NCBI GenBank assembly: GCA_018267925.1
Contig: JAFDXO010000139.1
Span: 1-37,720 of the forward strand
Source of the DNA: Bacteroidota bacterium
Lineage (GTDB): Bacteria; Bacteroidota; Bacteroidia; Chitinophagales; Chitinophagaceae
Direction of reading: 5' to 3'
Length of the DNA stretch: 37,720 nt
Program-made: the position numbers and the translations under genes
Notes under the pieces: generated by a model
Seen by the model: the letters and a program-made list of their open reading frames with translations, nothing else
The model's database searches: none
What the model was told of the DNA's origin: nothing
Shown here: in pieces, positions 14,052 to 22,633 of the stretch
Numbering within the stretch: position 1 is the first letter of the stretch
How the letters are laid out: every line of letters starts with the position of its first letter

Positions 14052-14600
14052 ATGAAACATCTTCTGTTTATCATCATCATTTTAGTCGGCGGAGTTTGCC
14101 AATTAAATGCGCAAAAATGGATAACTCGAACGGGAAAAATTTCTTTTTTTTCTTCTACCCCAATTGAAAATATTGAGGCCTTCAACAATGAAGTGGCAGC
14201 AGCTATTGATGGGAAAACGGGTGAGGTAGTATTTATTGTTCCCATCAAAAGTTTTCGCTTTGAAAAGGCATTAATGCAAGAACATTTTAACAGTGATTAC
14301 TTAGAAAGTGATAAATATCCAAAGGCAGATTTTAAAGGGGTCATTTCTAACCTGAGTGAAATAAATTTCTCTAAGGACGGAAATTACACGGCTCATATAA
14401 AAGGGAAGTTAACCATCCACAACGTAACTCAAGAAATAGCAACTGTCGGAACCATTGTAATAGCCGGAAATACGGCTACCGCTCGTGCAAAATTTCGTGT
14501 GAAGACGGCTGATTACAAAATAAGTATTCCTTCGCTGGTAGAAAATAAAATTGCTAAGGAAATAGAAATAACGGTCAATACGGTTTTAAATCAACGATAG
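14052..14600 (+). CDS. YceI family periplasmic protein
   Basis: The protein has 182 aa. A signal peptide ends near QLNAQ (residue 21). The mature protein is a YceI-type lipocalin-like barrel with KISFFSSTPIENIEAFNN, VPIKSFRFEKALMQEHFN and KYPKADFKGVIS in order, ending in a VENKIAKEIEITVN strand. The family binds long isoprenoid or fatty lipids such as polyprenyl chains. It lies in an operon with a cytochrome-like lipoprotein and a DUF5777 barrel, a combination that suggests handling of a quinone or lipid in the cell envelope. That suggestion is inference. Confidence 0.9.
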   Translation: MKHLLFIIIILVGGVCQLNAQKWITRTGKISFFSSTPIENIEAFNNEVAAAIDGKTGEVVFIVPIKSFRFEKALMQEHFNSDYLESDKYPKADFKGVISNLSEINFSKDGNYTAHIKGKLTIHNVTQEIATVGTIVIAGNTATARAKFRVKTADYKISIPSLVENKIAKEIEITVNTVLNQR

Positions 14601-14609
14601 TTTATTCCC

Positions 14610-15566
14610 ATGAAATTAAAATCTTTACTGCTTTTTGCCACTCTTTTTTTCTCTTTCGTTTGTGCTTCATTAAAAGCACAATCACTCTCGGACAGCCTTT
14701 CAATGTTGCTTGATGAGCCTACAGACAAAATTGAGGCAGTTACAGGAACCTTTGCTACAACAAGGCTTGCAAACGGACAAAGTATTGAAAATGTAGAACA
14801 AGGAGTTCTTGATTTCAGAGTAAATCATCGGTTTGGACTTCTTACTCAGGGTTTCAAAGATTTTTTTGGGCTGGATGGAGCCAACACACGTATTGGTTTT
14901 GATTATGGCATTACCAATTGGCTTATGATCGGAATAGGTAGAAGCTCTTATTTTAAAGAATATGATGGCTTTGCAAAAGTGAAAATATTACGTCAAAAAA
15001 CCGGAAATGCTATGCCGGTAAGCGTTAGTTATTTAGGTGCAATTTCTGTATTAGGAATTGATCATCCAACCCTGTTGTCGGACTCTATTCCTTATCGTTT
15101 TATAAATCGTTTGGCTTATGTAAATCAGCTCATCATAGCCAGAAAATGGAATGAATCTGTTTCTCTGCAAATAATGCCTACACATGTACACTATAACCTC
15201 GTCAACTATTTAGGAGAATCAAATGATGTGCTGGCAGTTGGGCTTGGTGGACGGGTAAAACTATCAAGTAGAATGGCTTTAGTAGTGGAGTATTATTATC
15301 AATTTGAAGGAACAAAACGCTTTCGGGAAGGAATTCCCGGAACAACAACCAAAAATCCATTGACTATTGGGCTTGATATACAGACCGGTGGGCACGTTTT
15401 TCAACTTCTTTTTTCAAATTCACAAGCCGTTTCAGAACGAAATATGATTGGGCAGACAACAGATGATTGGGGCAAAGGTGATATTCATTTTGGGTTCAAC
15501 ATTTCTCGTGTTTTTACCATAGTTCGACCTAAAGAATTTTCAGGGTCAAGAAATAAAATATGGTAA
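14610..15566 (+). CDS. DUF5777 family predicted outer-membrane beta-barrel
   Basis: The protein has 318 aa with a signal peptide ending near LKAQ (residue 24). The rest is a succession of amphipathic strands with aromatic girdles, such as TRIGFDYGITNWLMIGIGRS, KLSSRMALVVEYYYQFEG and GHVFQLLFSNSQ. This fits the DUF5777 beta-barrel family found beside YceI and cytochrome-like genes in Bacteroidota. The function is unknown and transport or anchoring in the outer membrane is likely. It is the last gene of the operon that starts at 13255 and is followed by a strong bidirectional terminator. Confidence 0.82.
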   Translation: MKLKSLLLFATLFFSFVCASLKAQSLSDSLSMLLDEPTDKIEAVTGTFATTRLANGQSIENVEQGVLDFRVNHRFGLLTQGFKDFFGLDGANTRIGFDYGITNWLMIGIGRSSYFKEYDGFAKVKILRQKTGNAMPVSVSYLGAISVLGIDHPTLLSDSIPYRFINRLAYVNQLIIARKWNESVSLQIMPTHVHYNLVNYLGESNDVLAVGLGGRVKLSSRMALVVEYYYQFEGTKRFREGIPGTTTKNPLTIGLDIQTGGHVFQLLFSNSQAVSERNMIGQTTDDWGKGDIHFGFNISRVFTIVRPKEFSGSRNKIW

Positions 15567-15631
15567 CAGAAATTGAAAAAGGGTTGAAAAGTTTTAGCCG
15601 ACAATGCCTTTTTCAAATACTATATAAATAC

Positions 15632-15673
15632 AAAAACCGCGTATTTCTGAAATTATGAACATACGCGGTTTTT
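15632..15673. terminator. Bidirectional terminator between convergent operons
   Basis: AAAAACCGCGTAT (15632-15644) and ATACGCGGTTTTT (15661-15673) form a perfect 13-bp stem with T-rich 3' arms on both strands. It lies between the DUF5777 gene and lolA, which face each other. Confidence 0.9.
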
Positions 15674-15692
15674 GATTTTTAAAATTTTGAAA

Positions 15693-16340
15693 TCACCGAA
15701 GATCTACTACTTCTACGCCCGGATGTTGCTTTGCATTAAACATAAATTGAGCATCGTTCACAGCAGCATTTGGGGTAAATCCACTCACTTCATACTTATA
15801 TTGATTTCCGTTTTTTTCATAAACATTACCCCCTACAATTGTATTGGATGCATCTACTGCTAATTCTACTTTTGAAAATTGCTTATTGCTGTTTGTTGGC
15901 AACAATTCTATCATAGAAACTGATTTCCCGTTAAAAGATTTATTGCCAAGGTATTTGTAACGATATTCTTTATCATAGAAATTGGTAAAAAGTTTAGTAG
16001 GAGATAAAGTTTGTTCAGAAGGGTTGTAATTACTAACCTGCACTTCATTGGTGGCTTTTACATAAGTCCAAACGGTTTTATTATCGCAAATAATTTCTTG
16101 GTCTCCAAGAGATACTCGATACTTAGTTCCTTTCATGAAAAAGCTACCGGTTTTAGATTGTTTGGTTTTGCCATTAGCACTCATCAGATGTAGAGCAAAA
16201 TTAGCTTTCAGTGATTTTAGCCCGCTTATCTTTTTGCTAACTGCTTCAAGAATACTTTTTGCTTTTGCATCCGTTTGAGCCGTGGTGGGATTGTTCATAC
16301 TGCAAAGAGCCACTACACACAAGATCAACATTCTTTTCAT
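15693..16340 (-). CDS. lolA: Outer-membrane lipoprotein carrier protein LolA
   Basis: The protein has 215 aa. A signal peptide ends near PTTAQ (about residue 22). The mature protein has the LolA half-barrel pattern: an N-terminal helix with ILEAVSKKISGLKSLKANF, then GSFFMKGTKYRVSLGDQEII with CDNKTVWTYVKATNEV, and a C-terminal part ending in HPGVEVVDLR. LolA moves lipoproteins from the inner to the outer membrane across the periplasm. The gene lies 54 bases downstream of ftsK and is probably cotranscribed with it. Confidence 0.88.
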   Translation of the reverse strand: MKRMLILCVVALCSMNNPTTAQTDAKAKSILEAVSKKISGLKSLKANFALHLMSANGKTKQSKTGSFFMKGTKYRVSLGDQEIICDNKTVWTYVKATNEVQVSNYNPSEQTLSPTKLFTNFYDKEYRYKYLGNKSFNGKSVSMIELLPTNSNKQFSKVELAVDASNTIVGGNVYEKNGNQYKYEVSGFTPNAAVNDAQFMFNAKQHPGVEVVDLR

Positions 16341-16394
16341 TACACGTTTATTATACTGGTTTCTAAAAAAAGTTTACAAAATTACTGTTTGCAC

Positions 16395-18896
16395 TTATAG
16401 GGATGATAAGAATTCTATTAGCTCTGCCTCCGTGTGAAATAAAACATCGCGTGGTTTGCTCCCTGCCGAAGGACCTACAATACCTGCTGCTTCTAATTGA
16501 TCCATGATTCTTCCTGCTCGATTATAGCCGAGGTTGAACCTTCTTTGAAGCATGGAGGTTGAGCCAGATTGTGTTTGAACAACAACTTTTGCACATTCCT
16601 CAAAAAGCTTATCGCGAGAACTAAGGTCAACTGATTTTTTTTCACCTTCCTCATCACCTTCATATTCCGGTAGCTCGAAGGCTGTAGGATATCCTCGTTG
16701 TGAACCGATGTACTCAACAATTTTTTCTACTTCCGGTGTATCAACAAATGCACATTGCAAACGAAGTAAGTCACTACCATGCGACACCAGCATATCTCCA
16801 CGCCCTACAAGTTGCTCTGCACCTCCGGTATCAAGAATTGTTCTTGAATCCACTTTAGCAGACACTTTGAAGGCAATACGTGCAGGAAAGTTTGCCTTGA
16901 TAGTTCCTGTAATTACGTTCACGGATGGGCGTTGTGTGGCAACGATTAAGTGAATACCCACAGCCCGTGCAAGTTGTGCCAGGCGGGCAATTGGCATTTC
17001 AACTTCTTTGCCGGCAGTCATGATCAAGTCAGCAAACTCATCAACTACCAAAACAATAAATGGTAGAAACTGATGCCCATTTTGAGGATTCAATTTTCTA
17101 CCGATAAATTTCTCGTTGTATTCTTTTATGTTTCTTGTTTTAGCATCTTTCAGCAACTCATAACGATTATCCATTTCAATGCAAAGCGCATTTAAAGTAT
17201 GAATCACCTTTTTAGTGTCTGTTATTATAGCTTCTTCTTCGTTTGGAAGTTTAGCCAAAAAATGTTTTTCAATCTGGCGATAAATAGATAGCTCAACTTT
17301 CTTAGGATCAACCAATACAAATTTGAGTTGAGAAGGGTGCTTTTTGTAAAGTAAGGATACAAGAATTGCATTAATGCCAACCGATTTGCCTTGTCCGGTT
17401 GCACCCGCCATTAATAAATGCGGCATCGTTGCAAGATCAACAATGTAATTTTCATTGTCTATCTTTTTCCCAAGCGCAATGGGAAGGCTCATTTTTGTAG
17501 ATACAAATTTTTCACTTGAAAGCAGTGCACGCATCGAAACAATCTCCTTGTTTGCATTAGGTACTTCAATGCCAATCGTTCCTTTACCCGGAATAGGGGC
17601 AATGATTCGAATGCCAAGCGCAGCAAGGTTTAGCGCAATATCGTCTTCTAAATTTCTAATTTTGGAAATACGCACACCTTCAGCCGGCACTATTTCATAC
17701 AAGGTAACAGTTGGACCTACTGTGGCGTGTATTTTTTGAATGTCAATTCCGAAACTCTTCAGTGTCGTTTCAATTTGTTTTTTGTTTTTTTCCAGCTCAT
17801 CAATATTCAGGGAAACGTTGCTGTTTCTATCTTCCAATAAGTCCAGAATCGGAAACTTATAACTTGATAATTCTAAAGAGGGGTCATAAGGATCATCCCC
17901 TTCTACCGAAACACGACCATTAATGGGTGCAATTGGTTCATCCTGCTGCCTGATTACTTCGAAAGACAAGTCGCCCAAATCATCATTGGGCGCGACTTTT
18001 GGATGTGTGTTGGTAAAAGTAAGAGTGGGAGTTGAATGAGGTTGATGAGGGGATAATGTGTCAATAGGGTCAGTTTCATCTGCAATGATTTTTTTTTCAA
18101 ATTCTTCAAACACCGGTTGAACTTTGTCCAAAGCTGAATCATTTATACTAATTGAGGTACTGCTTTTTTCTGCTTGCTCAAATTTTTCAGCGATTGTTTT
18201 TTGTAGAGGTAAACTGTCGTCTGGTTGTGAAGTGGGCGTTTCTTCGGTAGATATATCTTGGGGAGGAGAATCAGGTAGATTAGTAGTCGTTTTCTTTGTT
18301 TTTTTAAAAAGAGGCGTGATATCTAATGCAAAGATGACAAAGATGAAAAAACATAAAAGCCCGATCAAAATTAGAGCAGTTCCAAAACTCCCTACTAAAG
18401 ATTTTAAATAGTCTATAGCTTCATTGCCCCAAGCTCCTCCATAAGGAAAGCCATCTGCCGGAAAAAAATAGGAAAGAAAAGGAGCACCAATTAGCAGGAT
18501 GAATGAAAACCAACGTAGGAAACGCATTAAGGGTAAAACACGCTTTCCTAAGGTCAGATTTATTCCCCATGCTAAAATCCAAATAGCACCGAGAATAGAA
18601 AAGATGCCGGCTCCGCGAAATACTAAGTTGTGCGCTATGTAAGCTCCAAGTAAACCTGCTTTGTTTTCAACCTGAACCGAGTGGCGTAATACATCAGTAA
18701 TAGATCGCGCCATTACCTTATCTTGATCTATTTGCCAAGTGAAAATATAACTGCCTATGGCAAAGCATATATAAATGCCAAGCAGGAAAAAAAATATTCC
18801 AAACCCAAGACGAAATTGCCGTTTAATTGGATTGACGGTTGGTGTCAATGGGACTGATTGATTGGTAGTGGGTGTATTTTTCTTTTTCGAAGACAT
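16395..18896 (-). CDS. ftsK: DNA translocase FtsK/SpoIIIE
   Basis: The protein has 833 aa from the ATG at 18896; the in-frame TTG at 18914 lies inside the promoter element and is not the start. The N-terminal 200 residues have four membrane segments. A low-complexity Pro/Asp/Glu/Thr-rich linker follows (about 205-330). The RecA-like motor has Walker A GATGQGKSVG near residue 495 and Walker B FIVLVVDEFADLIM, with ATQRPSVNVITG after it. The C-terminal gamma winged-helix domain contains QTQSGSTSMLQRRFNLGYNR and ends in a DVLFHTEAELIEFL segment. FtsK sits at the septum and pumps chromosome termini so that XerCD can resolve dimers. The linker is short compared with the E. coli protein. Confidence 0.95.
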   Translation of the reverse strand: MSSKKKNTPTTNQSVPLTPTVNPIKRQFRLGFGIFFFLLGIYICFAIGSYIFTWQIDQDKVMARSITDVLRHSVQVENKAGLLGAYIAHNLVFRGAGIFSILGAIWILAWGINLTLGKRVLPLMRFLRWFSFILLIGAPFLSYFFPADGFPYGGAWGNEAIDYLKSLVGSFGTALILIGLLCFFIFVIFALDITPLFKKTKKTTTNLPDSPPQDISTEETPTSQPDDSLPLQKTIAEKFEQAEKSSTSISINDSALDKVQPVFEEFEKKIIADETDPIDTLSPHQPHSTPTLTFTNTHPKVAPNDDLGDLSFEVIRQQDEPIAPINGRVSVEGDDPYDPSLELSSYKFPILDLLEDRNSNVSLNIDELEKNKKQIETTLKSFGIDIQKIHATVGPTVTLYEIVPAEGVRISKIRNLEDDIALNLAALGIRIIAPIPGKGTIGIEVPNANKEIVSMRALLSSEKFVSTKMSLPIALGKKIDNENYIVDLATMPHLLMAGATGQGKSVGINAILVSLLYKKHPSQLKFVLVDPKKVELSIYRQIEKHFLAKLPNEEEAIITDTKKVIHTLNALCIEMDNRYELLKDAKTRNIKEYNEKFIGRKLNPQNGHQFLPFIVLVVDEFADLIMTAGKEVEMPIARLAQLARAVGIHLIVATQRPSVNVITGTIKANFPARIAFKVSAKVDSRTILDTGGAEQLVGRGDMLVSHGSDLLRLQCAFVDTPEVEKIVEYIGSQRGYPTAFELPEYEGDEEGEKKSVDLSSRDKLFEECAKVVVQTQSGSTSMLQRRFNLGYNRAGRIMDQLEAAGIVGPSAGSKPRDVLFHTEAELIEFLSSL

Positions 18897-18911
18897 AGGA
18901 AAAAAGAGGCG

Positions 18912-18919
18912 CAAAGGTA
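18912..18919 (-). promoter_or_regulatory. Bacteroidota -7 element of ftsK
   Basis: The minus strand reads TACCTTTG, an exact match to TAnnTTTG, 15 bases before the ATG. A clear -33 TTG at the expected distance was not seen. Confidence 0.6.
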
Positions 18920-19238
18920 CAATATTAGTATGGCCTGCATGAGAAATAAAAAACTCTTTGCAAAATATTGGCTGTAAAAATTATTTTTGAGGCGTACTAA
19001 CTAAAAAACAAACTTTTTGCCTCAATAGTCTGTCTTTATTCTATGCACTGTTTAAGGTTGCTAAATAATGGACAAACAACCTATTAAAGCATAGGAAAAG
19101 GTAGGTTGACAAAATAAAAATTAACGAGAGGGTATTGCAACTTTGAAATATTTGCGTACTTTCAACCGTTGGCGAAGCGTCAATATTTATTTAAACAAGT
19201 AACAATCAATTAGAAAACACCAATAAGGGTTGAATCAC
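18920..19238. other. Divergent intergenic region between ftsK and the porP-like gene
   Basis: This A+T-rich stretch of about 320 bases has no convincing gene. Toward the plus-strand gene there are two near matches to the -7 element, CAACTTTG at 19138-19145 and AATATTTG at 19147-19154, which would leave a leader of about 80 bases. No hairpin or repeat of note was seen. Confidence 0.5.
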
Positions 19239-20285
19239 ATGAGCAGGACAAATACCTTCACCCGTGCAACATTGATAGCCGCTATGGCATTGAGTTTTCA
19301 GTCTGCACAGGCACAAGACGTTCATTTTACACAATTTAATGCAGCACCGCTGATTGTGAATCCCGCATTTACCGGAGGGTTTAGTGGGCAATGGCGTGCA
19401 GCAGCGATTTATCGCAATCAATGGCGTAGTGTTACGGCACCTTTTGTTACCTACGGTGCATCATTTGATGCCCCTGTTGTAAATGATCTTACACACGATG
19501 ATTTTCTTGCAGTGGGTGTTCAATTATATAACGATCGAGCAGGCGATGGGAATCTGACTAATTTTTCAGGTTTAGCATCGGTAGCCTATCATAAATTTTT
19601 GGGGGAAAAGTTGGATAAGACCCTTTCAGTGGGCTTACAAGGCGGTTACACCCAAAAAAGTATTGACTTGAGTCGTCTCTATTTTGGAGATGAATTTAAT
19701 GGAGGTGTTTTTCAACAAGGCACATCCGGAGAATATCCCGGTTTAAACAACAAAGTGAATTATTTTACCGTGAACGCAGGCATCAGTTGGGCACATAGTG
19801 TTAGTGACCGTTTTGGTTATACATTGGGTGCAGCAGCTATGAATTTGAATCAGCCACAAGAGTCTTTCCAAAAGAAAAGAAATGCTGATGTTGGTTTAGG
19901 AATCCGTTATGCTGCACAGCTCGGAGTAATTGGATATGTGAGCGATAAATTTAGTTTGCGCCCGGCGGTATTATATCAATCTCAAGCAACAGCAACAGAA
20001 TTAGTTGCCGGAAACGAATTCCACTTAATTGTGGGTGATGATGAATATCGCTCCATTGCAACTGCGGTTTTCTTAGGTGGCTACATTCGTTCAAACGATG
20101 CCATGATGATTACTGCCGGTATGGAATGGAAAGGATTGCGTTTCGGTGTGAGCTATGATTACAACACCAGTGCATTGAAAGCTGCATCAAATGGAAATGG
20201 AGGATTTGAAATTTCACTACGATATATCGCTCCAAGCCCACTCGATTTTGCCCGCCGCTTAGTCTATCCATGCTCGCGGTTCTAA
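19239..20285 (+). CDS. Type IX secretion PorP/SprF family outer-membrane protein
   Basis: The protein has 348 aa from the ATG at 19239. A signal peptide ends AQAQ at residue 26. The family opening QDVHFTQFNAAPLIVNPAFT follows, then GQWRAAAIYRNQWRSV, a series of barrel strands, and the typical C-terminal end VYPCSRF (usually PCPRF). PorP/SprF barrels work with type IX secretion: PorP in the core machinery and SprF-like paralogues in export of large gliding adhesins. Because the neighbour is an OmpA/TPR protein, I regard this as a PorP/SprF-OmpA pair. The paralogue type cannot be settled here. Confidence 0.9.
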   Translation: MSRTNTFTRATLIAAMALSFQSAQAQDVHFTQFNAAPLIVNPAFTGGFSGQWRAAAIYRNQWRSVTAPFVTYGASFDAPVVNDLTHDDFLAVGVQLYNDRAGDGNLTNFSGLASVAYHKFLGEKLDKTLSVGLQGGYTQKSIDLSRLYFGDEFNGGVFQQGTSGEYPGLNNKVNYFTVNAGISWAHSVSDRFGYTLGAAAMNLNQPQESFQKKRNADVGLGIRYAAQLGVIGYVSDKFSLRPAVLYQSQATATELVAGNEFHLIVGDDEYRSIATAVFLGGYIRSNDAMMITAGMEWKGLRFGVSYDYNTSALKAASNGNGGFEISLRYIAPSPLDFARRLVYPCSRF

Positions 20286-20308
20286 CCAAATATTTGACCT
20301 TATTTGTG

Positions 20309-20346
20309 GAAAGGGCAAAAAAAAACTTTTAGCCCTTTCTTTTTTT
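20309..20346 (+). terminator. Intrinsic terminator after the porP-like gene
   Basis: GAAAGGGC (20309-20316) pairs with GCCCTTTC (20332-20339) and is followed by seven T. The next gene starts 31 bases later, so read-through may be partial. Confidence 0.88.
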
Positions 20347-20377
20347 AAATCAGATTGTTACTTTTATCCCGATAATA

Positions 20378-22573
20378 ATGCTCACGCACATGAGAAAAAA
20401 CTGGCTGCTTTTACTATTAGCAACAATACTCGTTTCAAACCATTACGATGTTTACGGACAGCAGCAAAAAAGAGAGAAGTACAAAAACAAGGCTAACGAT
20501 CCTGTTACTCAGCTGCCTTATTACAAGAAGCTCCGTTGGGCTGATGATTTGTTTAAGTCCGGAAGCTACTTCAGCGCCATAGAGTATTACGAACAGTTGA
20601 AGCAAGAGCAGGAGCGCAATCCTTATCTTACTTATCAACTTGCCGAATGCTATTGGATGACACGTGACTACGTGCCTGCTGCACACTATTTTGGTGAAGT
20701 ATTTGCACTTGCACCTAAATTGTATCCTGAAGCTACTTTCAAAGAAGCCATGATGCTGAAAATGGCTGGACAATATGATTTGGCAATTGCTCAGTTTAAT
20801 AAATTTATTGCCGACAATCCAAAGACTTTTAAAAAGTTGAAACAGCGTGCTAAGCGCGAGATTGATGGCGCTAACATGGCTAAAGGGTCAATGTCTAATC
20901 CACAACCCGTTAATGTTCTGAATGCCGGCCCTAATGTGAATAGTGCTTATACTGAATTGTCGCCTTATCCATTGGGAGACACAGCACTTTTGTTTGCCAC
21001 AATGCGTCAAAATTCTGTGGTTAATGTTGAAAAGAAAAACAGAGATGAATATGTATCTCGTTTCATGGTGTCTCGCAAACAAGAAAATGTTCCTGTTGCG
21101 GATTCCTTTCAATGGGCATTAAAATTTGCTGATGGCAAGTTTAATGATCCACGCCAACACGTAGGAAATGGTTCATATAGCCCAGGCGGCGATCGCTTTT
21201 ATTTTACAAAATGCTCGGAAGAAGATTCAATGAAAGTGATTTGTAAAATTTATGTATCTCACTTTAAAGGAGCAGCTTGGACAGAGCCGGAACTATTAGG
21301 AGATGGTATCAATGACGGCGGATCAAACACCCAGCCTTTTGTTGGTAAAGTAGGCAAAAAGGAAATATTATTCTTCTCTTCTAATAGAATCTTGCAAAGT
21401 CGGGGTGGATATGATATTTGGTATTCCATTATTGACCCTCGAAATGGTACTTATCGTCGCCCTCAAAATGCAGGAAAGCAAATCAATACAGAGGCTGATG
21501 AAGTAACACCTTATTACGATTCTCGTGTTCACAAATTGTACTTTTCTTCTAATGGATGGGTAACAATGGGCGGATTCGATGTTTATTCTGCAGATGGTGG
21601 TCCATCTCGTTACAGCAATGTAACCAACCTTGGATATCCTATTAATACTTCTGCTGATGAACTCTATTTTATTAAAGATCCCGTAGGTAAGCCGGATGCT
21701 TATCTTGTTTCTAATCGTATTGGTTCTATCGCTTTAAAAAATCCCACTTGTTGTGATGATATTTGGCGTGTACAGTATGAACCTCGTTTGATGGTTACCG
21801 GAAAGGTAGTTGATTGCGAGAGCAAACAAGAGGTTTCTGATGTTGTAGTAAAGATGGTAGATGAAACCGGACAAATGAAAACTTACAACTCTACTGATGG
21901 TAGTTTTGGTTTCAATATGGGGCGTGGTCACTCTTATGTTGTAACTGCGGATAAACAAGGCTTTTCTTCAACTCGTGCCACTGTAAATACTTCCGATGTG
22001 AAGCGTTCAGATCCGGATGATACCGCTAATGTTACGATTTGCCTGAGTGCTATTGTAAATTCTTTCCGCGTAAGCAATGTTTATTATGACTATGATAAAG
22101 CTACTCTTCGCCCTGAGTCAGTAGCTTCTCTCGATTCGCTCATTAATTTCATGAAGGACAACCCATCATTAAGTGTGGAAATTTATTCTTTCACCGATGG
22201 TAAAGGGGCAGATCAGTATAACAAGAGTCTGTCTGAACGTAGAGCTCAAGCCGTAAAATCTTATTTAGTGAATAATGGTGTTGAAGATTCTCGTATGATC
22301 GTTAAGGGCTTTGGTAAGAAAATGCCGGCTGCTCCTAATACAAGTTCTTCCGGAACAGACAACCCAACCGGTCGTCAATTAAATCGTCGTACCGAATTTC
22401 GTATTGTTACGGATGTGCCTACTCGTCGCGTTATATTCAACAGTGCCAAACCGGGTTCTATGAACGAACAAGAAAAGAACTTGATGCAAGATGAAAATAA
22501 TAATCCGGATAATGAACCGACTGATAACGAAAGTGAAGCCGGAAAGCCGGGTAGTAGGGTGAACAAACACTAA
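20378..22573 (+). CDS. PorE-like OmpA-family protein (TPR, beta-propeller, carboxypeptidase-like fold, OmpA)
   Basis: The protein has 731 aa, or 727 if the ATG at 20390 is used. A signal peptide (LLLLLATILVSNHYDVYGQ) is followed by TPR-like helices (about 45-165, with ADDLFKSGSYFSAIEYYEQL) and a WD40-like PD40 propeller (about 180-460, with repeated LYFSSN and ILFFSSN strands). A carboxypeptidase-regulatory-like domain (about 465-555, starting LMVTGKVVDCESKQEVSDVV) and a C-terminal OmpA peptidoglycan-binding domain (about 565-680, with YDYDKATLRPESVASLDSL and LSERRAQAVKSYL) follow. This order is that of PorE in P. gingivalis, which ties the type IX machinery to peptidoglycan. The last 45 residues are a charged Asn/Asp-rich tail. 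Confidence 0.88.
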   Translation: MLTHMRKNWLLLLLATILVSNHYDVYGQQQKREKYKNKANDPVTQLPYYKKLRWADDLFKSGSYFSAIEYYEQLKQEQERNPYLTYQLAECYWMTRDYVPAAHYFGEVFALAPKLYPEATFKEAMMLKMAGQYDLAIAQFNKFIADNPKTFKKLKQRAKREIDGANMAKGSMSNPQPVNVLNAGPNVNSAYTELSPYPLGDTALLFATMRQNSVVNVEKKNRDEYVSRFMVSRKQENVPVADSFQWALKFADGKFNDPRQHVGNGSYSPGGDRFYFTKCSEEDSMKVICKIYVSHFKGAAWTEPELLGDGINDGGSNTQPFVGKVGKKEILFFSSNRILQSRGGYDIWYSIIDPRNGTYRRPQNAGKQINTEADEVTPYYDSRVHKLYFSSNGWVTMGGFDVYSADGGPSRYSNVTNLGYPINTSADELYFIKDPVGKPDAYLVSNRIGSIALKNPTCCDDIWRVQYEPRLMVTGKVVDCESKQEVSDVVVKMVDETGQMKTYNSTDGSFGFNMGRGHSYVVTADKQGFSSTRATVNTSDVKRSDPDDTANVTICLSAIVNSFRVSNVYYDYDKATLRPESVASLDSLINFMKDNPSLSVEIYSFTDGKGADQYNKSLSERRAQAVKSYLVNNGVEDSRMIVKGFGKKMPAAPNTSSSGTDNPTGRQLNRRTEFRIVTDVPTRRVIFNSAKPGSMNEQEKNLMQDENNNPDNEPTDNESEAGKPGSRVNKH

Positions 22574-22595
22574 TGTTTTATTCTGTTTTATTTAT

Positions 22596-22628
22596 AGGGC
22601 TGTACATTTCGTGCAGCCCTTTATTTTT
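22596..22628 (+). terminator. Intrinsic terminator of the PorE-like gene
   Basis: AGGGCTGTAC (22596-22605) pairs with GTGCAGCCCT (22611-22620), allowing one wobble pair, with a 5-base loop and then TTTATTTTTG. The T tract is also the -7 element of prmA. Confidence 0.88.
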
Positions 22629-22629
22629 G
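22622..22629 (+). promoter_or_regulatory. Putative -7 element of prmA overlapping the terminator tail
   Basis: TATTTTTG matches TAnnTTTG and ends only four bases before the ATG at 22634. Transcription would start at or just after the initiator codon region, giving a leaderless or near-leaderless message. No -33 TTG could be placed because the terminator stem occupies that region. Confidence 0.45.
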
Positions 22630-22633
22630 TGTC

